Below are positions 6,878-13,860 of a DNA stretch of 17,937 nucleotides, piece after piece. The translations under genes were made by a program, and so were the position numbers. The notes under the pieces are model-generated. The model saw only the letters and a program-made list of their open reading frames with translations. It was not told the origin of the DNA and did no database searches. Source of the DNA: Thermoproteales archaeon (GTDB taxonomy: Archaea > Thermoproteota > Thermoprotei > Thermoproteales > Thermocladiaceae); contig JAMOMD010000032.1 of NCBI GenBank assembly GCA_027068725.1, positions 1 through 17,937 of the forward strand, read 5' to 3'. Position 1 is the stretch's first letter; each line of letters starts with the position of its first letter.

Positions 6878-6883
6878 GACAAC

Positions 6884-8863
6884 TTAGGACTTGCCTGGCA
6901 TCCAAATAATTTGTCCTGTGTCAGGTAGTGATCTATATCCAGGTGTTCTATCTAGCCGTTCCTTAAACTCGGGAGACCTTAACTTCTCTAGCAGGAGCTT
7001 TACAGGACGTGTGTCTAGTGAGTCTACTCTTATGAGAAGGTCGTACTCTTCCCAGCCAATTGGTATGAAGTCGAGATTGTACAGTTCTGCGGCAATTCTA
7101 ATTCCTAGACCAGCGTCTGCTCTTCCCTGTGCTACTGCTGCGGCTACGGCTGTGTGAGTCTTCACTTCGTTAGTATATCCTTTTATGGATCTAGTAATTT
7201 CTTCGAATGATTTCCCAAGTTTTTCTGCAAGTTTTTTCAAATGTAGATCAAGTAGAGCTCTTGTTCCGGCTCCTTTGTTCCTGTTTACTATTATGACATC
7301 AGGTCTCAGAAAGTCTTCTATTGACTTTATGTTCTTAGGATTGCCCTTCTGCACTATTATTCCCTGCTCTCTAAGATAGCCTCTCACGAGAACCGCATTT
7401 CTTACCTGAAGCTTCTCCAGTATTGGTATGTTGTACTGTAGAGTCTCCTCATCTATTAGGTGAGTACCAGCAACATCTGCCACATTTGACATTACTGCAC
7501 GTATGCCTGATAGCGAGCCGACGTTTATCTGCCTAATTCGGATTCCGAGTTCGTTTAGTTCGGAGAGTAATCTATCGAGCATTATGTCATGACTACCTAT
7601 CACTACTAGGTCAGCAGACTTCTCTTTCCCTAGTAGACGTATCTTAACGCGCTGACCTGCGTCTAGAAAGTCCACGTTCTCGGGAACCTCAAGAATACCG
7701 TCAGCGTTCGCGAGGGGGCTTAGCGATCCTGATGGAGCAGTAAGCGGGAAGGCCAGTACTGTGTCTCCTCTCTTTACTAGCATTACAGGCACTAGTGCAC
7801 GTCTTCCACGTGCACTAAATACACGAGATGTTAGTACTGCCTCTACCGTACACTCCTCCTCTGATAGGCATAGCATTTTCCTGATTATTGGCTCTACAAG
7901 TAGTCTGAATATCATCAGTGCACTATTGGGATAGCCTGGCAGTCCTATGACAGGAACACCATTAACATCTGCCACTACCGTTGGCTTGCCAGGTCTAACA
8001 AGGAGGCCGTGAAGTAGTAGCTTGCCAAGTCTATCAAGTACTCTATACGTTATGTCGGAGATACCTGCCGAAGTTCCTCCACTAATAAGAACAATGTCGA
8101 ACTTCTTCTCTAGGGCCTGTAGGATCGCTTCCTCAAGCTGTCTCTCGTCGTCAGGAACACGTGCAAGTATTGTAGATTCGCAGCCAAGTTCTAGACATGC
8201 TGCATGAAGCATGTACGAGTTTACGTCATATACCTTGCCTAGTGGTAATGCACTTCCTGGTTCTTGTAACTCGTTTCCTGTACTTATTACAGCAACTCGC
8301 GGTCTTCTAATGACCTTAACTTTCCTATAACCACAAGCTGCCAGTAGTCCAATCTCTCTAGCTGTTAAGTACGTGCACTTTCTTAGGAATATCTCTCCCT
8401 TAGCTATATCACTACCCGCATGCGCAACATTCTCTCCTGGTGCTACCTGTCGATATACTAGTACCCTATCGTCAATCTGTTTCGTATACTCGACCATGAC
8501 AACAGCATCAGCTCCCGCTGGAAGAGGGGCACCTGTAGCAATCTCGACACAAGTTCCTTCGCTGACCTCTACCTGAGGCCACTCACCTGCCTCTACTCGA
8601 CCAATAACTTTGAGCTCGACTGGCGATACCTCGGAAGCATTCATCAAATCAAGACTCCTCACTGCGTAGCCGTCCATTGTTGCACGATCAAAAGGTGGCA
8701 CATCTACGAGAGCAACAACATCTTCGGCAAGAACACGGCCAACAGCATTTTCTAGAGGAACTTCCTCTGCGTCAAGCACGTGAATATTGAAATGTTCTAC
8801 GACTAGTCTAACAGCATCTTCAGGATATAGCAATTTATGAAATATCACTCTCGACTCTGACAT
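6884..8863 (-). CDS. moeA: molybdopterin molybdenumtransferase MoeA fused to a periplasmic-binding-like domain
   Basis: MoeA inserts molybdate or tungstate into adenylylated molybdopterin, the last step of Mo/W cofactor synthesis, in the cytoplasm. MoeA part, residues 1 to about 412: PFDRATMDGYA (57-67), IATGAPLPAGADAVV (108-122), the MPT-binding core VISTGNEL (192-199), SGGTSAG (261-267) and GLPGYPNS (308-315), then the small beta domain IV. Residues from about 418 onward form a second domain resembling a type 2 periplasmic binding protein: GSHDIMLDRLL (423-433), VGSLSGI, DVAGTHL, NRNKGAGTRALLD and a C-terminal GRADAGLGIR. This fusion is well known in archaea, and the added domain probably binds the oxyanion or a pterin. 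No signal peptide is present, so the domain works inside the cell. Total 659 residues. ATG start with a TATA-like box about 30 nt upstream. Heads an operon with the amidotransferase. Confidence 0.95.
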   Translation of the reverse strand: MSESRVIFHKLLYPEDAVRLVVEHFNIHVLDAEEVPLENAVGRVLAEDVVALVDVPPFDRATMDGYAVRSLDLMNASEVSPVELKVIGRVEAGEWPQVEVSEGTCVEIATGAPLPAGADAVVMVEYTKQIDDRVLVYRQVAPGENVAHAGSDIAKGEIFLRKCTYLTAREIGLLAACGYRKVKVIRRPRVAVISTGNELQEPGSALPLGKVYDVNSYMLHAACLELGCESTILARVPDDERQLEEAILQALEKKFDIVLISGGTSAGISDITYRVLDRLGKLLLHGLLVRPGKPTVVADVNGVPVIGLPGYPNSALMIFRLLVEPIIRKMLCLSEEECTVEAVLTSRVFSARGRRALVPVMLVKRGDTVLAFPLTAPSGSLSPLANADGILEVPENVDFLDAGQRVKIRLLGKEKSADLVVIGSHDIMLDRLLSELNELGIRIRQINVGSLSGIRAVMSNVADVAGTHLIDEETLQYNIPILEKLQVRNAVLVRGYLREQGIIVQKGNPKNIKSIEDFLRPDVIIVNRNKGAGTRALLDLHLKKLAEKLGKSFEEITRSIKGYTNEVKTHTAVAAAVAQGRADAGLGIRIAAELYNLDFIPIGWEEYDLLIRVDSLDTRPVKLLLEKLRSPEFKERLDRTPGYRSLPDTGQIIWMPGKS

Positions 8864-8928
8864 GTGCTACAGGTTAGCGAAGATATGGATTTAAGTAATA
8901 GTACATTAATGTACGTAAACAGTACCTT
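8864..8928. promoter_or_regulatory. divergent moeA / UPF0148 promoter with a perfect 14-bp palindrome
   Basis: This 65-bp gap carries tttaagt (8890-8896), a TATA-like element about 30 nt before the moeA start on the minus strand. The perfect palindrome gtacattaatgtac (8901-8914) is centred about 21 nt before the plus-strand ATG at 8929. The palindrome sits where the plus-strand core promoter should be, so a protein bound there could block that promoter and perhaps moeA as well. The operator role is inferred. Confidence 0.4.
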
Positions 8929-9339
8929 ATGCTGATGCTTCCTGTTCGTGGAGACGATCTTGTAGTGAAAAAGATGGCACAGCTAATCCGTGCAGGAGCA
9001 AAACTGACAAGCTACACATGTCCAGCATGTGGCACACCTCTACTTCAGCTAAAGACAGGAGAGTACTACTGTGCAAAATGTGATAAACCTGTCATAATAG
9101 TTCGTAGTGAAGAGGAGGAAATACAAGTAACAATGAGATTCGGACTCTCAGAAGTACGTGATACAATATTTCAGAAAATAATGATGATAAACAATGAATT
9201 GAAAAAGACTACGGTAGAGAATGTCGAAGGTCTACAAGAATTAACGAGAAGTCTCCTACTACTGCTAGAGGCATTTGAAAGAATAAACAAACTAATGTCA
9301 GAACTTCAGACACAGGAAGAGGCTAAGAAGCGAAAGTAA
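8929..9339 (+). CDS. UPF0148 family zinc-ribbon protein (Sjogren/scleroderma autoantigen p27-like)
   Basis: Small archaeal protein of the family related to eukaryotic autoantigen p27 (SSSCA1/ZNRD2). An N-terminal helix VVKKMAQLIRAGAKL (12-26) is followed by a zinc ribbon with two CxxC knuckles: C31/C34 (CPACGTPL) and C48/C51 (CAKC). The rest, residues about 80-136, is predicted helix and possibly coiled coil with a Lys/Glu-rich tail (EEAKKRK). The biochemical role is not established for the archaeal family. ATG start at 8929, though ATG 8935 or 8974 are in frame and the ribbon would survive either. It is followed 20 nt later by the DUF62 gene on the same strand and is probably co-transcribed with it. 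Confidence 0.85.
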   Translation: MLMLPVRGDDLVVKKMAQLIRAGAKLTSYTCPACGTPLLQLKTGEYYCAKCDKPVIIVRSEEEEIQVTMRFGLSEVRDTIFQKIMMINNELKKTTVENVEGLQELTRSLLLLLEAFERINKLMSELQTQEEAKKRK

Positions 9340-9359
9340 GCTTATCATAGAGACATATC

Positions 9360-10151
9360 ATGAGGAAGGTCATAACTCTTCTAACAGACTTTGGTCAACA
9401 GGACTATTTTGTAGCATCAATGAAGGGAGTCATATTATCTATCATACCTGATGTACATATAGTAGACATAACTCACGAAGTCCCACCACAGGATGTAAAA
9501 CGTGCAGCTCTCGTACTCTGGGCTTGCTATAAGTACTTTCCCAAAGGCACAATACACGTAGTTGTTGTAGATCCTGGTGTAGGTACAGAGAGAAAGCCTC
9601 TCCTGATAGTGACAAAGAACTACTACTTCATAGGACCTGATAATGGTGTCCTAGTTCCAGCAGCAGAGGACGATGGTATTGTTAAGGTGCTCGAGATAGA
9701 TGTTAGTAAAGTTGCGAGAGGTAGAGTATCCCGCACATTTCATGGTAGAGACATATTTGCACCAGCTGCAGCTCTTCTAGCTCTTGGACTAGCTCCTGAA
9801 GATATTGGAAAACCTTGTGATAGCTACGTGAAGCTGAGCATTGAGAGACCTAGAAAGTTGAATGAAAATACGTTTGAGGCACAGGTAGTGTACATTGACA
9901 GATTTGGCAATGTTTATACAAGCATTAGAGAGACGGACCTTCCTACAAGACCGAGTAGGATCACTGTGAAATTACCAGATGGGCGAGAGATCACTGTTCC
10001 GTTTGTTCGAGCATATGGTGATGTTCCCCCGGGTTCTGAACTCTCATTGATAAATAGTGAAGGTTTTCTAGAACTTTCAATTAATTATGATAGCTTTTGT
10101 AGAAAATATGGTTTGAAGCCGCTGGACAAGCTAATAATTAGGATAGAGTAG
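9360..10151 (+). CDS. DUF62 S-adenosylmethionine hydrolase (SAM hydroxide adenosyltransferase family)
   Basis: Members of this family split S-adenosylmethionine with water to adenosine and methionine, and are related to fluorinase and chlorinase. Seen here: the N-terminal LLTDFGQQDYFVASMKG (7-23), with Asp10 contacting the ribose, then PPQD (42-45). The hydrolase-specific Asp-Arg-His set is present as D71 (VVVDPGVG), R78 (TERKPL) and H128 in FHGRD (127-131). DRFGN (180-184) and the C-terminal SEGFLELS close the substrate site at the subunit interface. Halogenases lack this triad, so hydrolysis is the likely reaction. The length of 263 is standard. ATG start. Physiological role is unclear: control of SAM level or clearance of the damaged form has been proposed for the family. 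It lies 20 nt after the UPF0148 gene. Confidence 0.92.
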   Translation: MRKVITLLTDFGQQDYFVASMKGVILSIIPDVHIVDITHEVPPQDVKRAALVLWACYKYFPKGTIHVVVVDPGVGTERKPLLIVTKNYYFIGPDNGVLVPAAEDDGIVKVLEIDVSKVARGRVSRTFHGRDIFAPAAALLALGLAPEDIGKPCDSYVKLSIERPRKLNENTFEAQVVYIDRFGNVYTSIRETDLPTRPSRITVKLPDGREITVPFVRAYGDVPPGSELSLINSEGFLELSINYDSFCRKYGLKPLDKLIIRIE

Positions 10152-10164
10152 TATTTGGTAATGC

Positions 10165-10173
10165 TTAAATATT
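10165..10173 (+). promoter_or_regulatory. TATA box of the CGGC-protein gene
   Basis: The sequence ttaaatatt is centred 25 nt before the ATG at 10194 and after the stop of the DUF62 gene, so the CGGC-type gene has its own leaderless promoter. No ribosome-binding purine tract precedes the ATG. Confidence 0.5.
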
Positions 10174-10193
10174 ACATATTGTAAGTTTTTGAC

Positions 10194-10568
10194 ATGTCTA
10201 AACCTCTGTTCAAGGTCGTGATAATAGCATGTAAGAAGATTAGAGCGCAGGGACTCTGTCCAGGAGATGCAAAGTGTCTCATAGCAGCAATGAGGGGAGA
10301 AGGAAAATTTGCAGAGTTTAAGGACAAGGATATTCGAGTAATAGCCATAATAGACTGTGGAGAGTGTCCAGGCACACGTGTGCCGGCTTCACTAGGCGTG
10401 CTTAAGCCTGTCCTAGATGCACTAGGTGAGAAGCCTGATGCTGTCTTTCTTGGCACATGTATTGCCAGGCTATGTAAGTACAAGGATGAGATAATTGAGA
10501 GGGTGAAGAAGGTCTGTCAGGTACCTGTAATAGAGGGAACACACGAGTATCCACTAAAGTTCCCGTAA
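10194..10568 (+). CDS. CGGC-domain metal-binding protein
   Basis: Small cytosolic protein of 124 residues in the CGGC family, thought to bind metal through conserved cysteines; the physiological role is not established. Landmarks: C22 and C28 in LCPGDAKC, C55 and C58 in DCGECPG, C89 and C94 in GTCIARLC, and H117 in GTHEYP. The name-giving CGGC motif is here CGEC, with Glu at the third position. The overall pattern of an alpha/beta fold with cysteines at strand ends matches the family. ATG start with a clear TATA-like box 25 nt upstream. It precedes pantoate kinase on the same strand, but a separate TATA-like box for that gene suggests independent transcription. Confidence 0.8.
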   Translation: MSKPLFKVVIIACKKIRAQGLCPGDAKCLIAAMRGEGKFAEFKDKDIRVIAIIDCGECPGTRVPASLGVLKPVLDALGEKPDAVFLGTCIARLCKYKDEIIERVKKVCQVPVIEGTHEYPLKFP

Positions 10569-10572
10569 ACTC

Positions 10573-10580
10573 AAAATATT
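10573..10580 (+). promoter_or_regulatory. TATA box of pantoate kinase gene
   Basis: The sequence aaaatatt is centred about 24 nt before position 10601. With the spacing seen at other genes here, transcription would begin near 10600-10604, which is the base evidence for placing the pantoate kinase start at the CTG at 10601 rather than the TTG at 10655. Confidence 0.45.
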
Positions 10581-10600
10581 AACAAGAACGACTACTCAAA

Positions 10601-11473
10601 CTGTGTAGAATTTTCCTAGAAGTTCCACTACACATAACAGGAATATGGGACATTTTGTGGAATCGTGATGAGTACACTTCAGGATCAGTAGGTGCTGGAC
10701 TTGTTATAGAACCTCCAGCATACATAACAATAGAAGCCTACTCAAAAGATATTTCAATAGTCAATGGAAAGATAATAAATTTACCACATCAAAAACTTGC
10801 AAAGAAGCTTCTCAATGTAGAGAAAAACATACGAGTTACATGCACAACAGCCGCGACATTAGGCAAAGGGTACGGTCTTAGTGCTGCATTATCAATAGCA
10901 TATTCTATAGGATACTACTATGCAAAGTATAGAGAAGTCAAACTTGATACAATTTTCAGGATGGCTCATCTCATAGAAGTTAAGCTACTAACAGGACTAG
11001 GTGATGTAATTGCAGAAGTTGAAGGTGGCGAACTAGAAATTAGAGAAAAACCAGGAGCTCCTGGAATTGGAAAATTAATCAAGGTTAAAGTTGGCAAAAG
11101 ACCTGTCATTGTAATAGAGCTTGAACGTAAAATGGATACTACAACAATGCTTAGGTCAATGTTTGCTAAGATTAAGACTGGAGCTAAGTTACTTGAAAAA
11201 CTTACAGAGGAAAAAGATTTGAAGACTTTTCTCGATGTTGCTTATAATTTTTCAAAACATGTAGGATTCTTAGATTGCTCAATAGAGGATAAACTAAGAA
11301 AAATAAAGAACATGATAATGGGATACTTCTGCAAGAAGCAAGTACTTGTGATTGTTCCTGAAGAGGAGTTTCTAGAAGATGTTTATGAATACGTGTGTAA
11401 GGTTTTTTCATTTCCCTGCAAGGTTTTTTATACAAGGTATGAAGGTACTATCGTAAAGATAGAAAAATGTTGA
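10601..11473 (+). CDS. archaeal pantoate kinase (GHMP kinase)
   Basis: Phosphorylates pantoate with ATP to 4-phosphopantoate, the archaeal route to coenzyme A. GHMP landmarks, numbered from the in-frame TTG at 10655: SGSVGAGLVIEP (9-20), the ATP loop LGKGYGLSAALSIAY (69-83) and AHLIEVKLLTGLGDVIAE (104-121), then GGELEIREKPGAPGIG (124-139). The last two blocks closely match archaeal pantoate kinase. Reading the same frame upstream gives IFLEVPLHITGIWDIL, the conserved first strand and loop of the family, so the protein must begin before 10655. The only stop-free space is 10583-10654 and it holds no ATG, GTG or TTG in frame. CTG at 10601 is my choice because it coincides with the predicted transcript start, giving 290 residues; ATT at 10610 is another option. 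Adjacent phosphopantothenate synthetase is absent. Confidence 0.82.
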   Translation: MCRIFLEVPLHITGIWDILWNRDEYTSGSVGAGLVIEPPAYITIEAYSKDISIVNGKIINLPHQKLAKKLLNVEKNIRVTCTTAATLGKGYGLSAALSIAYSIGYYYAKYREVKLDTIFRMAHLIEVKLLTGLGDVIAEVEGGELEIREKPGAPGIGKLIKVKVGKRPVIVIELERKMDTTTMLRSMFAKIKTGAKLLEKLTEEKDLKTFLDVAYNFSKHVGFLDCSIEDKLRKIKNMIMGYFCKKQVLVIVPEEEFLEDVYEYVCKVFSFPCKVFYTRYEGTIVKIEKC

Positions 11474-11476
11474 AGA

Positions 11477-13009
11477 CTAACCAAGACTTCCACGTACTAT
11501 CCCTGCCTCTACAAGATATTTCACGCTTTCTTCTCTTCCAAAGTTTTTGTAGAATAGGTATATTAGTTGTCTATGTTTTTCTACCCAGTCCTCAGAGTAT
11601 GGTTCTACATTGAATCTATTTCTAATTTCTTCTAGATCTTCTAGAAGTAGCTTGAATGCCTTATTGTCTAGGTACTTTCTAGCAATGTCTACGTCTACTA
11701 ATGCTAAGTCAAACTGAAGATCTTTCTGCAGTATTGGCGATACTTCTCTCAATATTAGTTCAATTACGTACTCTGGAAATAGCTGCTCTATCTTTCTTAG
11801 TGCTCTTCCTAGGCCTATTAATGTTGGTGGAATGCCCATTGTGTAGAGTGCTGCTGTGAAGTTTATTGCTCTTGGCAATATTATGTTCCTGTCCTCTACA
11901 TACTCTATTATTTCTCTGTCTTCTGAGAATAGTGCACTTTCTTGAATACTTCTTGAGTATTTTGTTACATCTAGTCTGTCTCTTCTTTTTGGTATGAAGC
12001 TGTTTATTATGAGTATTTTATCGACTACTCTCACAATAAATCTCAGGTACTCTGCTGTGAATACTTTACAAACTTTCTTTATTAGATACTCCTCCTCGAT
12101 GGAGAATATCCTAGGCGTTCTTCCTATCTTATCTTCTAGATTTGTTAGAACTTCTCTAACGGCTTGTGGACCCATGTCAAACCTTATTCCTGACTGTATT
12201 GTGACTGTGTAAAACCATCTGTACGTGTCTGCAAATTCTCTTACAGCATCTGGACCAAGGTGTCCTCTGAATGGTAGTCGTCCAACGCCGATTATTGGAT
12301 ATATCCTGACACCAAGTTCCTGTCCAAGCTTCCAGAGCTTAGAGAGAGCAACCTTGATACCAAGTATCGAGGGGACGTGTCCATAAACCATTGCTGCGTC
12401 TGATTTTCCTATCATTACTCTGACGATTTCTGATTTAACAAATATTGAAGATTCTATTATCCATCTTCTCAATAATTCGGAGATGTTGAACATTACATCA
12501 ATATCTTCTATGAGTGGTATTACTCTGACTTCTACGCTCATTCTTTTTCCAGTCTCTTCTTCTAGCAGTCTTGAAATATTCCAAATTCTTCTCTGAAGAT
12601 CAAGTAGCTCTTTTGAACTTCCTGTCATTGGATTTATCATGTACTGCACAGCTTCAGGTACTTCTATGTTTGTTATAAGTGAAGATATTAATACAAACAG
12701 GTGTCTGTCCAGGTTCTCGAGTCTTGGATTAGGCAATCTGGGAGTTAGAATATAGTCACGACCAGCCTTGTATCCGAGCCTTGTGAGCTCCTCAGCTATC
12801 CACTTGACCTCATGATAGGGCGTCAGCTTGCCCTCATAGTCAACCATCTTCTCATCGCAGTTGAAGCCTCCTGCATCAAATGGCATTATGTCCTTAACAG
12901 CTTCCTGCACCTCCTCATCTGCTGTTATGCATCTGCTCGCAGAGTCGGGGTGCTGCGTGCACATTGCTAGCGGTATTCCAATACGACTTAGCTGCTTCGT
13001 GTAGCTCAC
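11477..13009 (-). CDS. ppcA: archaeal-type phosphoenolpyruvate carboxylase
   Basis: Carboxylates PEP with bicarbonate to oxaloacetate, refilling the citric acid cycle or feeding carbon fixation. The protein is 510 residues, about half the size of bacterial PEPC, as expected for the archaeal PpcA class. Diagnostic features: the N-terminal MCTQHPDSAS (16-25), FDAGGFNCDEKMVDYEGK, LTPRLPNP, VEVRVIPLIED, GHVPSILGIKVALSK, GVGRLPFRGHLGP and QSGIRFDMGPQAV. Starts with GTG at 13009; a TATA-like element lies about 30 nt upstream and is shared with the divergent NIF3 gene. The 3' end faces pantoate kinase with only 3 nt between the stop codons. The identification is secure. Regulation by aspartate or acetyl-CoA cannot be read from the sequence. 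Confidence 0.96.
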   Translation of the reverse strand: MSYTKQLSRIGIPLAMCTQHPDSASRCITADEEVQEAVKDIMPFDAGGFNCDEKMVDYEGKLTPYHEVKWIAEELTRLGYKAGRDYILTPRLPNPRLENLDRHLFVLISSLITNIEVPEAVQYMINPMTGSSKELLDLQRRIWNISRLLEEETGKRMSVEVRVIPLIEDIDVMFNISELLRRWIIESSIFVKSEIVRVMIGKSDAAMVYGHVPSILGIKVALSKLWKLGQELGVRIYPIIGVGRLPFRGHLGPDAVREFADTYRWFYTVTIQSGIRFDMGPQAVREVLTNLEDKIGRTPRIFSIEEEYLIKKVCKVFTAEYLRFIVRVVDKILIINSFIPKRRDRLDVTKYSRSIQESALFSEDREIIEYVEDRNIILPRAINFTAALYTMGIPPTLIGLGRALRKIEQLFPEYVIELILREVSPILQKDLQFDLALVDVDIARKYLDNKAFKLLLEDLEEIRNRFNVEPYSEDWVEKHRQLIYLFYKNFGREESVKYLVEAGIVRGSLG

Positions 13010-13032
13010 GTAGCCCTAAAGCCTTCGACGAG

Positions 13033-13046
13033 TTTACTTATAAAAG
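13033..13046. promoter_or_regulatory. shared TATA region of ppcA and NIF3 genes
   Basis: The 59-bp gap between the divergent starts has a single AT-rich core, tttacttataaaag. On the plus strand ttataaaag is centred about 27 nt before the ATG at 13069. On the minus strand TTATAAGTAAA is about 27-30 nt before the ppcA GTG. The two promoters must overlap, so the two genes would compete for TBP/TFB or be driven from one bidirectional site. Confidence 0.45.
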
Positions 13047-13068
13047 ATATCTCCTTACCCTGAACAGT

Positions 13069-13851
13069 ATGGCAAGACTGTACGACATAGTCGATTTTCT
13101 AGAAAAGTACCTAGGCGTGAAGAACTTTGCGAATGTTGATATTGTGATAAATGGTCTAGAGGTAGAAGGACGAGAAGAAGTGAAAAAGGCAATATTTGCT
13201 GTAAGTTTAACAAGACACATTGTTAATAAAGCCGTAGAGTACGGTGCTGATGCCATTTTTCTTCACCATGGAATACTTACAAAAGGAACGAGAGGAGCCG
13301 AACTGCCATGTAACATAATTCAGGGAAAATTCAAAGAAATTCTGAAGACAATACTTGCGCACGATATTTCAGTATTTGCATATCATCTGCCACTTGATGC
13401 TCATCCTGAAATAGGCAATAATGTGACTATAGCATCTCTTCTAGGTCTTAAAGATATAGAATGGATTCCTGAAGACAAATGTCCACCAATTGGCATAGTT
13501 GGAATACTTGACCCACCTATGAAGGTCGAGGAGGTTCTAAACATTGTTAAGGAGAAAATAAATCCAAAAGCAGTTCTTCTAAATCACGGACCTGAAGTTA
13601 TACGAAGGGTAGCTGTTGTGTCAGGTGCTGGAGGTGATTATGTACGAAGATTTAGAAAAGGAGAAATAGATCTACTAGTGACAGGTGAAGTAAAGGAACA
13701 GCACGAAGTTTATGCAATTAATGAGGAAATTAATATAATAGTCGCGGGACATTACCATACTGAGGTATTTGGTATCCGTAACTTATCAAAACTTGTAAAA
13801 GATAGGTTTAGCATAGATACACTGTTTGTAGAATCTTGTCAAATGGTGTGA
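13069..13851 (+). CDS. NIF3-family dinuclear metal protein (GTP cyclohydrolase I type 2 / DUF34)
   Basis: Member of the NIF3/YbgI/DUF34 family, toroidal hexamers with two metal ions per subunit. The function is not settled: hydrolase or metal-insertion roles have been proposed. Metal ligands are visible: HHG (66-68), H106 and D110 in YHLPLDAHP, and H228 and E232 in GHYHTE. TGEVKEQH (205-212) is also conserved. I chose ATG 13069, giving 260 residues. A longer frame from TTG 12964 would add 35 residues that overlap the ppcA coding region and lack any family similarity, and the TATA box at 13037-13046 predicts a leaderless start at 13069. The region after residue 130 holds a short insert, as in many archaeal members. 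The 3' end faces the aminotransferase with 9 nt between. Confidence 0.9.
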   Translation: MARLYDIVDFLEKYLGVKNFANVDIVINGLEVEGREEVKKAIFAVSLTRHIVNKAVEYGADAIFLHHGILTKGTRGAELPCNIIQGKFKEILKTILAHDISVFAYHLPLDAHPEIGNNVTIASLLGLKDIEWIPEDKCPPIGIVGILDPPMKVEEVLNIVKEKINPKAVLLNHGPEVIRRVAVVSGAGGDYVRRFRKGEIDLLVTGEVKEQHEVYAINEEINIIVAGHYHTEVFGIRNLSKLVKDRFSIDTLFVESCQMV

Positions 13852-13860
13852 AAGGTAGCT

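Noticed and set aside
12964..13068. 35-residue N-terminal extension of the NIF3 protein from a TTG at 12964
   Set aside because: It overlaps the 5' coding end of ppcA, has no family similarity, and the TATA box at 13037-13046 predicts the start at ATG 13069.
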